A DNA stretch of 28,315 nucleotides from Candidatus Omnitrophota bacterium (GCA_030692055.1 JAUYCY010000165.1:1-28315); one strand, 5' to 3'; shown: positions 1-8,482, numbered from the stretch's first letter. Notes: generated from the sequence alone by a model not told the origin. Translations and numbers: made by a program.

Positions 1-129
1 CTCCGCGGCAAGCCGCGGAGTATGTTCTATGCTAATATTATCACTGGTTCATTCATTGCCTTGGAATGAGGTCAACTACGTTTACGATTTCGGCTTCATC
101 CCCGTGGCAAGCCACGGGGTATTCGCCGA
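1..129. repeat. Terminal direct repeat, left copy, with two GGCAAGCC hairpins
   Basis: This stretch matches 28187-28315 at 128 of 129 positions; the difference is g at 31 versus a at 28217. It holds two perfect palindromes with an AA centre, CTCCGCGGCAAGCCGCGGAG (1-20) and CCCCGTGGCAAGCCACGGGG (100-119), both built around GGCAAGCC. About 80 bp of non-palindromic sequence separates them. Similarity to the repeat at 4908-5149 continues past 129 through GAGAGAATAAA. The mismatch argues for two genomic copies of a dispersed repeat over a circular overlap. Confidence 0.85.
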
Positions 130-149
130 GAGAGAATAAACTAATCTCT

Positions 150-634
150 AATTAAATTTCTAATTAACCTAATTGACCTAATTTCTAAAAAATGCACAAT
201 GTCTACTAAGCAATATCCAAACTATTTTAGCTTGTTAATAATGGCATTGAAAATTAAATTAAGTTCTTTTGCCTCTAACCAAAGCCTCATAGCTTCCATT
301 TCTAATTCAGGACAGGCTACTTTAATCATCCGTAACCAATGATTACTTTCTCTGGATTCTTTTTTACAAATACAAATTTTATGACTGAAATCCTTTTTCG
401 ATTCAGCATCGTCGGCTTCACAGTAGTTAGCTCCTACCGATGCCCCAGCGCTTACTAATTGACCAATGAGAGGAAAAGTAACCGCATTTTTGGGAAGCTT
501 CTTGGCAAAATTAATAACCCCTTCCCCAAACTTTGCTGTTCTTTCTTCTAAGTCATATTTTCTCTTTTCATTAGTCATTTTTTCATTAAGTATTGGTCAT
601 TTTTTAGGTCAATTAGAAATTAGAAATTTGTCAT
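150..634. repeat. Imperfect inverted repeats flanking the S23-family gene
   Basis: The left flank (about 150-200) and the reverse complement of the right flank (about 591-634) share TTTCTAATT, CTAATTGACCTAA and TAAAAAATG in the same order, with small insertions. The gene 222-578 lies between them. This could be a small mobile or formerly mobile unit, or just two members of an AT-rich repeat family. No transposase is present. Confidence 0.45.
222..578 (-). CDS. Four-helix-bundle protein, S23/IVP (avd-like) family
   Basis: This 118-aa mostly helical protein belongs to the family first seen encoded in 23S rRNA intervening sequences and related to the diversity-generating-retroelement accessory protein Avd. 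Visible hallmarks are an N-terminal charged stretch followed by LEERTAKFGE, then AKKLPKNAVTFPLIGQLVSA, GASVGANYCEAD, a Lys-rich segment with ICKKESRESNHWLRMI, and a final Leu-rich helix. Length fits the family. The ATG at 578 is fixed because the next upstream ATG runs straight into a stop. No rRNA sequence surrounds it, so here it is a stand-alone gene between imperfect inverted repeats (about 150-200 and 591-634). Its cellular role is unknown. Family assignment is fairly sure. Confidence 0.8.
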   Translation of the reverse strand: MTNEKRKYDLEERTAKFGEGVINFAKKLPKNAVTFPLIGQLVSAGASVGANYCEADDAESKKDFSHKICICKKESRESNHWLRMIKVACPELEMEAMRLWLEAKELNLIFNAIINKLK

Positions 635-655
635 TTTTCATCTAGCTACTCTATC

Positions 656-1444
656 TTAAATTAAGTGTTTCTTAAGTTCCCTAACTAACTTTTCTGCCAC
701 CGCTTCCGGCTCTCCTTCCAAAATCATTCCCTTTTCCCTGGGCGGCGGAGTAAAAATTTTTACCACCTGAGTAGGAGAACCTTTTAAGCCGACGGCTTCC
801 TCTTTTATATTCAAATCTTTATGCGTCCAGGTTGTAATCGCCTGACTGCGCGCGCGCATTTTACCGCGCAACGATGGAAGGCGCGGTTCGTTAATTTCTT
901 TCACTACCGTCAAAAGCGCCGGCAATGTTAGTTCTAAAATCTCATAGCCCTCTTCTAAAAGTCTTTCTAAACGAATTATTTTATTTTCTAAATCAATATT
1001 TTCTATTTTTCTTACATAGGTTGCCTGAGGAAGATTTATGTGGGTAGCAATACCCGGCCCTACTTGCGCGGTATCACCGTCTGAAGCTTGTTTACCGCAG
1101 ATAATTAAGTCAAAGTTGGAAATTTTTTCTATAGCTTTAGATAAAACTAAACTAGTTGCCCAGGTATCAGAGCCGGCAAAGGCGCGGTCAGAAAGTAGAA
1201 TTGCCTGGTCAATGCCTACTGAGAGCGCTTCGCGTAGCGCCGATTCTGCCTGAGGAGGGCCCATGGTAACAACAATAGTCTCTGCGCCGAATTTTTCTTT
1301 TAAACGCACTGCTTCCTCAATAGCATACATATCAAAGGGATTAATGATAGAAGATACCCCCTCTCTTATGAGGGTATTGGTTTCGGGGTTAATCTTGACT
1401 TCGCCCGTATCCGGAACTTGTTTGATGCAGACAATTATTTTCAT
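656..1444 (-). CDS. etfB: Electron transfer flavoprotein subunit beta
   Basis: This is the 262-aa beta subunit of the EtfAB flavoprotein, which passes electrons between flavin dehydrogenases and quinone or ferredoxin partners. Diagnostic segments are the N-terminal MKIIVCIKQVPDTGEVKIN, the NPFDMYAIEEA stretch near residue 35, IICGKQASDGDTAQVGP (about 110-130) and the signature EINEPRLPSLRGKMRA near residue 185. Length is normal. The usual partner etfA is absent on both sides: the downstream neighbour is the S23-family gene and then the contig end. The start at 1444 has no visible Shine-Dalgarno; a palindromic CGCGAAT repeat (1452-1539) separates it from a TTGACA promoter at 1545-1572. Whether the complex bifurcates electrons cannot be told from this subunit alone. 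Confidence 0.93.
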   Translation of the reverse strand: MKIIVCIKQVPDTGEVKINPETNTLIREGVSSIINPFDMYAIEEAVRLKEKFGAETIVVTMGPPQAESALREALSVGIDQAILLSDRAFAGSDTWATSLVLSKAIEKISNFDLIICGKQASDGDTAQVGPGIATHINLPQATYVRKIENIDLENKIIRLERLLEEGYEILELTLPALLTVVKEINEPRLPSLRGKMRARSQAITTWTHKDLNIKEEAVGLKGSPTQVVKIFTPPPREKGMILEGEPEAVAEKLVRELKKHLI

Positions 1445-1451
1445 TTTGTTT

Positions 1452-1539
1452 AAACGCGAATTAACGCTAATCCAACGCGAATGATCGCGAATAAATTTAT
1501 TTGCATAAATTAGCGGAAGATTCGCGAATATCCGCGTTT
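1452..1539. repeat. CGCGAAT palindromic repeat, copy A, in the etfB leader
   Basis: An imperfect inverted repeat with a perfect AATAAATTTATT centre and arms rich in CGCGAAT and GCTAAT. It shares the identical 18-mer CGCTAATCCAACGCGAAT (1465-1482) with copy B at 7845-7862, which precedes pckG. It lies wholly between the predicted etfB promoter and the etfB start codon. Confidence 0.7.
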
Positions 1540-1544
1540 TTTAT

Positions 1545-1572
1545 AAAATACTATATATTTATTAATTGTCAA
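1545..1572 (-). promoter_or_regulatory. Sigma-70-like promoter for etfB
   Basis: On the minus strand, TTGACA (1567-1572) is followed after 16 bp by TATTTT (1545-1550). The -35 box is a perfect consensus. The resulting leader would be about 95 nt and contain the whole palindromic element. Confidence 0.55.
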
Positions 1573-1589
1573 TAAAATACTGTGTAAAA

Positions 1590-2750
1590 TTATGTAAGCT
1601 TTCTTTTTGCAACCAAAAGTATGGGAATAGAAATAAGCTGTATTGCTACAGAAAATATCACAACAGACATAATAGATTTTGTATATAAAATTCCCATAAG
1701 AGCACTGCCTAAAAACCAAAATAAGCCGTAGCCGGTATTAAATATGCCGTAAGCAGAGCCGCGCTTAGCATTTGTAACCATCGTTGCGACAGCTGCTCTC
1801 ATAATGGATTCCTGCGCACCCATACCAATGCCCCAAAGTACCATGCCTAATAGTGCCCAATGAAAGTTTCCTAAAAATACGCAGGGAGCGAACATTAAAG
1901 AAAGTAACGCAGCAAAGACTAATGCCGTAATGCCTAATTTATCAAATAACCTGCCAAAAATGAGCGCGCTAATCGCATCCACACCCATGGCCAGAGAATA
2001 AAAAATAGGAATCCAGTTGTCTGAGGTAATTGCGGCTTTTTTAAAATGATAAGCAATTAAAGGGAAATCAGCATAGCCGGCGGCAATACAACCAATACCT
2101 AAAAGATATATCCAAAACACTTTTGGCAAGCCTCGAGGTTCTACTTTATGCGTAACTGCCTCGAAATCGCGCGGCCGCGGATATGTTATTCTTGCTATTA
2201 CTAAAACGGCTAAGGCAAAAAAAGCAGGTATTGCTAAAGTTAAAAAAACATTCTTATAGCCGCCTTTAAAATAAAGCACAAGGGCAACAATGATAGGGCC
2301 TAGCAGTGCGCCTATCTGATCCATAGCCTCATGTAAGCCAAAACCCCAACCTTGTCCTACTTGCTTTGTTGCGTGTGATAAAATTGCATCACGCGCAGGC
2401 GCGCGAATGGCTTTGCCCGTTCGCTCCATAACGATAAGGCCGGCGGCAATTTCCCAGCGGCCCGCTAAAGCTAAAAGTGGAATGGCTAAAAGATTTACAG
2501 CGTAGCCTATAATAATTATAGTCCAATATTTGCCAGTTTTGTCGCTGATGTATCCTGAGACGAGGCGTAAGCCGTAACCGATAAGTTCTCCGAAGCCGGA
2601 AACAAAACCTACAACCGCAGCGCTTGCTCCCAAAAAGACAAAATATGGGCCAATAATGCTGCGCGCGCCCTCATAAGTGACATCAGCAAAAAGACTCACC
2701 AAGCCAAGCAAAACGATAAATTTGAGTGCGGATTTTCTGGAAATGTCCAT
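1590..2750 (-). CDS. MFS transporter
   Basis: A 386-aa polytopic membrane protein of the major facilitator superfamily with about 12 hydrophobic segments. The loop between helices 2 and 3 carries SGYISDKTGKYW, a form of the MFS A-motif (DxxGR/K). The segment ERTGKAIRAPARDAILS (around residue 130) is typical of a subgroup of putative efflux or uncharacterised MFS proteins. Substrate cannot be predicted. It starts 9 bp after the stop of the ZIP transporter gene, so the two are probably co-transcribed, perhaps in metal or drug export, but that link is only positional. Confidence 0.85.
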   Translation of the reverse strand: MDISRKSALKFIVLLGLVSLFADVTYEGARSIIGPYFVFLGASAAVVGFVSGFGELIGYGLRLVSGYISDKTGKYWTIIIIGYAVNLLAIPLLALAGRWEIAAGLIVMERTGKAIRAPARDAILSHATKQVGQGWGFGLHEAMDQIGALLGPIIVALVLYFKGGYKNVFLTLAIPAFFALAVLVIARITYPRPRDFEAVTHKVEPRGLPKVFWIYLLGIGCIAAGYADFPLIAYHFKKAAITSDNWIPIFYSLAMGVDAISALIFGRLFDKLGITALVFAALLSLMFAPCVFLGNFHWALLGMVLWGIGMGAQESIMRAAVATMVTNAKRGSAYGIFNTGYGLFWFLGSALMGILYTKSIMSVVIFSVAIQLISIPILLVAKRKLT

Positions 2751-2759
2751 TAAGGTTCG

Positions 2760-3509
2760 CTAATCAAGTAGGGTTAACAACGCCATAACTAAAACTCCTA
2801 AAACGATAAAAACAAATTGCCAGATAGCGGAGGAAATTTTAACATCGCAACCGTGCAGCTCCGGAATAAGATCTGAGCCGGCAATATATAAAAAACCGCC
2901 TGCGGTTATGGGTAAAAGCGCCAAGGTATACCCTTTGATATATGGCCCGATAAGTAAAGAAATAACCGCCCCCATGACCGCAGTAATAGCTGAAATAAAA
3001 TTATAGAATAAGGCTTTTTTTACAGAAAGCCCACCGTGCACCAGCACTCCAAAGTCTCCTATCTCCTGAGGAATTTCATGCAAAATTACCGCAAGTGTTG
3101 TAGAAATACCTATAGGAATACTTGTAGAAAAACTTGCGGCAATTATCATGCCGTCAATGAAATTATGAACGCCGTCACCGATTAAATTCAGCGCGACGAC
3201 TGGATGTGCGTGTCCACTAGAAGTAGGTAAATGGCAATGCCTCCAGCGGATAAATTTTTCTAAGATAAAAAAAATTAGAATTCCGGCTATGACATAAAAT
3301 GAAGTAGTCAAATTCGCGCCTATTTTCTGAAATGACTCCGGGAGAAGATGGATAAAAGCATCGCCGAATAATCCACCCACGGAAAAACTTACAAAAAAAA
3401 GCAATATTTTCTTTAGCTTTTCTTGACGTAGAGAAAGCGTAAAAACGCCAATCAACGATATTAAGCTTACCGCAATAACGCTAGCCAACGTATATATCCA
3501 AATTCGCAT
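2760..3509 (-). CDS. ZIP family metal transporter, LIV-1-like
   Basis: A 249-aa inner-membrane divalent metal (Zn/Fe/Mn type) transporter. The two ZIP metal-site helices are visible: HNFIDGMIIAASFS and HEIPQEIGDFGVLVHGG. The HEIPQEIGD form is characteristic of the LIV-1/SLC39 branch and its bacterial relatives. About eight hydrophobic segments are present. A short His-containing loop (RHCHLP and GHAHP) lies before the metal helix, as often seen in this family. It sits between two MFS genes on the same strand, 9 bp from the downstream one and 58 bp from the upstream one. Confidence 0.9.
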   Translation of the reverse strand: MRIWIYTLASVIAVSLISLIGVFTLSLRQEKLKKILLFFVSFSVGGLFGDAFIHLLPESFQKIGANLTTSFYVIAGILIFFILEKFIRWRHCHLPTSSGHAHPVVALNLIGDGVHNFIDGMIIAASFSTSIPIGISTTLAVILHEIPQEIGDFGVLVHGGLSVKKALFYNFISAITAVMGAVISLLIGPYIKGYTLALLPITAGGFLYIAGSDLIPELHGCDVKISSAIWQFVFIVLGVLVMALLTLLD

Positions 3510-3567
3510 ATTTGTACTTTCCTATTATTAATATTATATCTTACGATCGTATTACTGCAAAATAATA

Positions 3568-4899
3568 TCAATCGGGCGGTTTTATCGATGGTGTCACTTG
3601 CGGAAAAAATCCTAGTTTCACGTATATAGGGTGAATTTTTTCCCTAAACAAATTAATTTTGCTGGCAAAGACAACCGCGCCTAAAAGACAAGCAAACCCT
3701 CCTATCGTTACAGTATAGGCTGCTCCTATTTTACTTGCGAGTATCCCAGCTATTAAACTTCCGAAAGGCGCCACACCCATAAAAGACATGGTATAAAAAC
3801 TCATTACCCTGCCGCGTTTATCATCTTCCGCAATGGTTTGTAAAATAGTGTTGCTTGAAGCCATTTGCACCATCATGGCAAAGCCGGTGATGAATAAAAT
3901 TATCAAAGAAAGCCATAAAGTTGACGAGAAAGAAAAAAATACCAGTCCCATGCCAAAAATACTTGTAGCGATAGCAATAATTTTAACGAGCCCCAAAACA
4001 GTTGTTCGCGAAGCAAGATATATTGTTGCGAATAATGCTCCTAGGCCAATAGAACCCATAAGAAATCCTAAGGTATGAGGGCCGCCGCCGAGGATATTTC
4101 TAGCAAACACAGGCATAAGCACAGCGTAAGACATGCCTACTAAAGAGATTAGCGAAAGTAGGAGCAGAATGAACCTTATGGGAATAAAACCAAAAACATA
4201 TTTCACTCCTTCTTTCAATTCCTCTAAAATATTAGACCTCTTGGATTTTAGCCCTTTAGGTATATTCTTCATGGCTAAAAGAGCTATAATCACGGCAAGA
4301 AAACTTATCCCATTAAAAAGAAAACACATCCCCTCTCCCACAACAGCGATTAAAATGCCGGCTATGGAAGGGCCGATGAGGCGCGCAAGATTAAACATAG
4401 AAGAGTTTAAAGCAATGGCATTGGCTAAATCTTCTTTTTTTTCAACCATATCAATAATGAAAGATTGGCGCGTCGGAATATCGAAAGCATTAATTAAGCC
4501 GAGTAATAAGCTTAAAAATATTATATGCCATACGGCAACAACGCCTTTTATAACTAAGAAAGCTATAACGAAAGCTTGTAACATAGAAAGTGTCTGAGTT
4601 ATAACAAGAATGCGGTGCCGATTCCAGCGGTCAATCAATACGCCGGCAAAAGGAGTTAAAAGAAAGGCGGGAATCTGGCTGAAGAAACCAACCAGGCCCA
4701 GAATAAATGCGGAATTAGTTAGGCGATAAACCAGCCAACTCATAGCAATAGTTTGCATCCAGGTGCCAATCAATGAAATAAGCTGTCCGCTAAAAAAAAG
4801 GCGGAAATTCCTGTAGCGCAGCGAGCGAAAAATCAACCTCGGGTTCTTTGATTTTCTCCAAATAGAGTTATGGTGTTTATTTTTTTTATCGGAAAACAT
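3568..4899 (-). CDS. MFS transporter, EntS/MFS_3-like
   Basis: A 443-aa major facilitator protein. The N-terminal SLRYRNFRLFFSGQLISLIG followed by GTWMQTIAMSWLVYRLT is the hallmark of the MFS_3 group, which includes the enterobactin exporter EntS and many uncharacterised exporters. The A-motif-like loop FAGVLIDRWNRHRIL follows helix 2, and around residue 140 DIPTRQSFIIDMV is also family-typical. About 12 membrane segments are seen, then a cytoplasmic tail ending in PSIKPPD. No siderophore genes lie nearby, so the substrate is unknown. Upstream is a repeat-filled spacer (4908-5149). Confidence 0.87.
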   Translation of the reverse strand: MFSDKKNKHHNSIWRKSKNPRLIFRSLRYRNFRLFFSGQLISLIGTWMQTIAMSWLVYRLTNSAFILGLVGFFSQIPAFLLTPFAGVLIDRWNRHRILVITQTLSMLQAFVIAFLVIKGVVAVWHIIFLSLLLGLINAFDIPTRQSFIIDMVEKKEDLANAIALNSSMFNLARLIGPSIAGILIAVVGEGMCFLFNGISFLAVIIALLAMKNIPKGLKSKRSNILEELKEGVKYVFGFIPIRFILLLLSLISLVGMSYAVLMPVFARNILGGGPHTLGFLMGSIGLGALFATIYLASRTTVLGLVKIIAIATSIFGMGLVFFSFSSTLWLSLIILFITGFAMMVQMASSNTILQTIAEDDKRGRVMSFYTMSFMGVAPFGSLIAGILASKIGAAYTVTIGGFACLLGAVVFASKINLFREKIHPIYVKLGFFPQVTPSIKPPD

Positions 4900-4907
4900 T
4901 GTATTAT

Positions 4908-5149
4908 TTTATTCTCCTTCGCCGAATACCTTGCGGCAGGGATGTTCTCCTTCGCTAAAGCTTCGGAGAAATCTCTCCGAAGTTCTTTGAACGAAGGAGG
5001 AAAGGCGAAAAGAATATCCTCCGAAGCAATGCTTCTATGAAATTCTTCCCTGAGGCGTAGTCCAACAGGACACCCTGCTGGGTAGGAAGATATATCCAGG
5101 TATTCAGCTTCGGAGAATGAACGTGGAAACACCATGGCTTGCCACGGGG
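4908..5149. repeat. Decayed repeat tract related to the contig-end repeat
   Basis: Read on the minus strand, this spacer begins with CCCCGTGGCAAGCCATGGTG (5130-5149), two mismatches from the terminal palindrome, and ends with GTATTCGGCGAAGGAGAATA, matching GTATTCGCCGAGAGAGAATA right after that palindrome at 118-137. Between them lie several CTCCGAAGC/GAAGGAG modules, including a clean hairpin at 4961-4982. The 268 bp between purC and the MFS gene consist almost entirely of this tract. ORFs running through it (for example 4833-5135) are not convincing as genes. Confidence 0.6.
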
Positions 5150-5167
5150 AGAATTAAGGTTGTTCAT

Positions 5168-6055
5168 CTACACCGTAATGCCGGTAAGAGCCTTTAAGGC
5201 TTCTTTATATTTTTCTTCTGTCTTAGCAATAACATCTGGGGGCAGTTGCGGTGCGGGAGGGTTTTTATCCCAAGTAATACTTTCTAAATAATCACGGACA
5301 AATTGTTTATCATAGCTTGCCTGTGGACCGCCCGGCCTATATGTTGCCTTGGGCCAAAAGCGCGATGAATCCGGAGTCAATACCTCGTCAATTAAAATAA
5401 TTTTATCGCCGTTAAAACCAAATTCAAATTTTGTATCAGCAATGATTATACCTTTCTTTTCGGCGTATTTAGCTGCCTTTTCATAAATTTTTAAACTAAC
5501 TTCTTTTATAAAAGTAGTAATACTCACTCCCATGTTTTTTGCCATAAAAGCTTCATCAACATTAATATCATGGCCCCTTTCTTCTTTAGTCGCCGGAGTA
5601 AATATCGGTTTTGGAAATTTATCGCTTTCTTTTAAACCCGCTGGTAATTTAATACCGGATACCGTGCCTGTCTCAACATACTCTTTATAGGCAGAGCCCG
5701 ATAAATAGCCTCTGACTACACACTCAAAAGAAACAGGTTTAGTTTTTTTGACAAGCATCGACCGGCCCCCTAAAATATCTTTATATTTTTTCAAAGAGAC
5801 CGGATATTTTTCAACTTCGGCGGCAATGACGTGATTAGGAATAATGTCTTTGGTGAACTCAAACCAAAAAAGAGATATTTTATTTAAAACTTCCCCTTTG
5901 TGCGGGATACCATTCGGTAGAATAACATCAAACGCAGAAATACGGTCAGTAGAAATTACCAAAAGATTTTCTCCGACCTCATAGACATCCCTAACTTTTC
6001 CTGTTTTAAAAGGCTTTAAATCGCTAAAATTTGTGGAAAGCAATATTTTACTCAT
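5168..6055 (-). CDS. purC: Phosphoribosylaminoimidazole-succinocarboxamide synthase
   Basis: SAICAR synthetase (295 aa), the purine biosynthesis step that joins CAIR and aspartate using ATP. Family signatures include the N-terminal GKVRDVYEVGENLLVISTDR, then ISAFDVILPNGIPHKGEVLN, the CVVRGYLSGSAYKEY segment near residue 115, and LIDEVLTPDSSRFWP around 225. Length fits the long single-domain form (about 290-300 aa). Its ATG overlaps the pckG stop by one base (TAATG), so translation is probably coupled to PEP carboxykinase. That pairing is not a metabolic one I recognise. No other pur genes are in the window. Confidence 0.95.
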   Translation of the reverse strand: MSKILLSTNFSDLKPFKTGKVRDVYEVGENLLVISTDRISAFDVILPNGIPHKGEVLNKISLFWFEFTKDIIPNHVIAAEVEKYPVSLKKYKDILGGRSMLVKKTKPVSFECVVRGYLSGSAYKEYVETGTVSGIKLPAGLKESDKFPKPIFTPATKEERGHDINVDEAFMAKNMGVSITTFIKEVSLKIYEKAAKYAEKKGIIIADTKFEFGFNGDKIILIDEVLTPDSSRFWPKATYRPGGPQASYDKQFVRDYLESITWDKNPPAPQLPPDVIAKTEEKYKEALKALTGITV

Positions 6056-7824
6056 TAAGGCCTTAGTTTGTTTTCTAAAATTTCAAACTCTTTATGTAAT
6101 TCTTCCGGCATATGCTTAGCGAATTTCTCAAAAAACCCCTCTGCTTCGTTAAGCTCTTGGCCCCATTTATCTTCGTCTATAGAAAAAAGTTTATCTAAAC
6201 TTTCTTTATTTAATTTCAAACCGCTGATATCAAAGCTTTTCACATCCGGAACAAACCCAATATGTGTTTCTTGGGCTTTGCCTTTATTTTTTGTGCGTTC
6301 AATTATCCATTTAAGCACGCGTATATTTTCTCCAAATCCCGGCCATAAAAATTTACCATTTTCATCTTTTCTAAACCAGTTCACAAAAAATATTTTGGGA
6401 GGATTTTTTAACTTTTTTCCTACTTTTAGCCAGTGGCTGAAATAGTCGCCCATATTATAACCGCAGAAAGGAAGCATTGCCATGGGGTCTCTGCGTAATA
6501 CACCCACCTGGTGCTGCGCCGCGGCAGTAGTTTCTGAACCCATCATTGCCCCGCAGAATACTGCGTGCTGCCAGTCAAAACTCTCATAAACAAGCGGGAT
6601 AAGGCTAGAGCGTCTTCCACCCAGAATGATTCCTGAAATCGGCACTCCTTTTGGATTATTAAATTCACTAGATAAAGTCGGACACTGATTAGTTGATACA
6701 GTAAAGCGCGAATTAGGATGCGCGGCTTTTTTTTCGCCGGCAATAAATTTATTTCCCTGCCAATCTAATAAATTAGCCGGGTAATTATCGTTCAAATCTT
6801 CCCACCACGGCTCGTTAGTATTGATATCTAAAGCAGTGTTTGTAAAAAGCGTGGGATAAAATGCTTTACCTTTTAAGGTTTCTATCATAAGAGGATTGGT
6901 TTTTAAAGATGTTCCCGGAGCAACACCGAAAAACCCCATTTCCGGATTATTTGCCCAAAGCCTTCCGTCTTCGCCTATCTTAAGCCAAGCAATATCATCT
7001 CCCAATGTCCAGACTTTATAACCCGGTAAGCTCGAACGTAGCATTGCTAAATTTGTTTTTCCACAAGCGCTGGGAAGCGCGGCAGCTAAATAAGTGATAT
7101 CTCCTTGGGGGTCTTGGACGCCGATAATAATCATATGCTCGGCAAGCCAGCCTTCATTAAAACCAATCCAGGAAGCAAGCCTTAAAGATATGCATTTTTT
7201 GCCTAAGAGGGCGTTGCCTCCGTAGCCAGAACCAACACTCCAGATTAAATTCTCTTGGGGAAAATGCATAATAAAACGACGCTCAGGATTAAGATCAGCT
7301 ATTGAATGTAAACCTTTTATAAAGTCGGTTCTCTTATTAATATGCCCAAGCGCATCCGCACCCATCCTGGTCATTATGCGCATACTTATAGCAACATAGC
7401 TGACATCAGTAACTTGAACACAGAATTTAGCAAAGGCTGAATCCGGATGGCCCATCACAAAAGGCATAACATACATTGTCCTACCCTTCATACACCCCTT
7501 GGACAATTTATTCATTTTCTCTTTTGCCTCCAAAGGCGACATCCAGTTATTATTGGGGCCGGTAGTTTCTTTATCTGGGTGGCAAACAAAAGTTAAATTT
7601 TCTGTGCGGGCGACATCACTAGAGTGGCTTCTATGTAAATATGAATTAGGCCAGTTTTTGTGGTTTAGTTCATAAAATATCGGTTTGCCGTCTATTTTTT
7701 CTTCTTTTAAACCCTTTTCGATAAGGCGGTATGCTTCGTTTTGCGAACCATCACACCAATAAATTTCTTTAGGCTCAGTTAGCCGCGCAACCTCATCTAT
7801 CCATTTTTCTACTGCTGTGCTCAT
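6055..7824 (-). CDS. pckG: Phosphoenolpyruvate carboxykinase (GTP)
   Basis: This 589-aa enzyme interconverts oxaloacetate and PEP with GTP/GDP, at the branch between gluconeogenesis and anaplerosis. The GTP-type signatures are all visible: PSACGKTNLAML (251-262, P-loop plus reactive Cys254), the second kinase motif LGDDIAWL (274-281), and ANNPEMGFFGVAPGT (291-305), followed by the C-terminal FGENIRVLKWI region. Length is normal for the family. The ATG at 7824 lacks an obvious Shine-Dalgarno and is preceded by a CGCGAAT palindromic repeat and an upstream promoter. It is coupled to downstream purC. Confidence 0.97.
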   Translation of the reverse strand: MSTAVEKWIDEVARLTEPKEIYWCDGSQNEAYRLIEKGLKEEKIDGKPIFYELNHKNWPNSYLHRSHSSDVARTENLTFVCHPDKETTGPNNNWMSPLEAKEKMNKLSKGCMKGRTMYVMPFVMGHPDSAFAKFCVQVTDVSYVAISMRIMTRMGADALGHINKRTDFIKGLHSIADLNPERRFIMHFPQENLIWSVGSGYGGNALLGKKCISLRLASWIGFNEGWLAEHMIIIGVQDPQGDITYLAAALPSACGKTNLAMLRSSLPGYKVWTLGDDIAWLKIGEDGRLWANNPEMGFFGVAPGTSLKTNPLMIETLKGKAFYPTLFTNTALDINTNEPWWEDLNDNYPANLLDWQGNKFIAGEKKAAHPNSRFTVSTNQCPTLSSEFNNPKGVPISGIILGGRRSSLIPLVYESFDWQHAVFCGAMMGSETTAAAQHQVGVLRRDPMAMLPFCGYNMGDYFSHWLKVGKKLKNPPKIFFVNWFRKDENGKFLWPGFGENIRVLKWIIERTKNKGKAQETHIGFVPDVKSFDISGLKLNKESLDKLFSIDEDKWGQELNEAEGFFEKFAKHMPEELHKEFEILENKLRP

Positions 7825-7839
7825 AATTTTTAAACACTA

Positions 7840-7900
7840 ATATTCGCTAATCCAACGCGAATACACGCGAATGGGAAATTAATTCGCGAGAATTCACGTC
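7840..7900. repeat. CGCGAAT palindromic repeat, copy B, in the pckG leader
   Basis: Contains the same 18-mer (7845-7862) as copy A upstream of etfB, followed by a second CGCGAAT, an AAATTAATT centre and TTCGCGAGAATTCACG, giving imperfect dyad symmetry. It occupies most of the sequence between a predicted promoter at about 7902-7935 and the pckG start codon. Confidence 0.65.
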
Positions 7901-7901
7901 T

Positions 7902-7935
7902 ATTATAAGATATACTGTAATAGAAAAAAAATCAA
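7902..7935 (-). promoter_or_regulatory. Probable promoter region for pckG
   Basis: On the minus strand there is a perfect TATAAT (7902-7907) and a TTGATT (7930-7935). Their 22-bp spacing is too long for a standard pair. The true pair may be TTGATT with the TATATC located 15 bp after it, or TATAAT with a poor T-rich -35. A promoter here is likely; its exact boxes are not certain. Confidence 0.4.
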
Positions 7936-8083
7936 GCACAAATTTAAAAAATGCTGTATTTTCAAGGGTTTTAGATAAATAAGGCGGATTTTATTTTGAT
8001 TTTGTTGAGGTTTATGCTTTTTTATTCTTCAAAATTTAGCTAACATGAACTTTGGAATACCGTCTACAGTGGTTTTTTCGCAA

Positions 8084-8482
8084 CTAGATATTTTTTCTAT
8101 TCGCGGCTAAAGCTTTCATGGCTAATTCTTCATTTGCGTAAGTACAAATAATTGTTCCTAATCTTTCTACTTGCAGATAGCTTTCAAATAACTTGGAGAT
8201 ATTTATAATTCCCAGCTTCGTGCGATGCTTTTCATGTTCGCCTAGAATAATTAAAAGCGCAGCCAAGGTGGCGCTGTCAACATGGCTAACCTCTTTAAAG
8301 TCTACCAATATATTTTTATCCAAATACTTTTCCCTGTATTTTTTTATATTCTCTCTGATGATTGGTATGGTAGCGGAATCTATGGCCCCCTTAAATCTGA
8401 CAATTACTAAATCGCTTATTTCTTTAATTTCTTTAATATACTCAAAAAGTCTACCATTATTATGCTTAAAAATATTTTTCAT
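8084..8482 (-). CDS. STAS-domain protein (anti-sigma factor antagonist type)
   Basis: A 132-aa single STAS domain of the SpoIIAA/RsbV kind. The phospho-acceptor loop is visible as SHVDSATLAALL, with Ser70 the expected phosphorylation site, preceded by the strand NILVDFKEV. The N-terminal 20 residues are an extra charged segment. Such proteins act as phospho-switches that bind anti-sigma kinases, but no RsbW-like kinase or sigma factor gene is in this window, so the partner is unknown. An AAGGAG lies about 11 nt before the ATG. About 260 bp without a gene separates it from pckG. Confidence 0.8.
   Translation of the reverse strand: MKNIFKHNNGRLFEYIKEIKEISDLVIVRFKGAIDSATIPIIRENIKKYREKYLDKNILVDFKEVSHVDSATLAALLIILGEHEKHRTKLGIINISKLFESYLQVERLGTIICTYANEELAMKALAANRKNI

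Noticed and set aside
4133..4597. 154-aa plus-strand ORF
   Set aside because: Shadow frame inside the clear MFS transporter gene 3568-4899.
4833..5135. 100-aa ORF on the minus strand
   Set aside because: It runs through the repeat tract and into the 5' part of the MFS gene in another frame; its composition follows the repeat modules and it has no recognisable domain.
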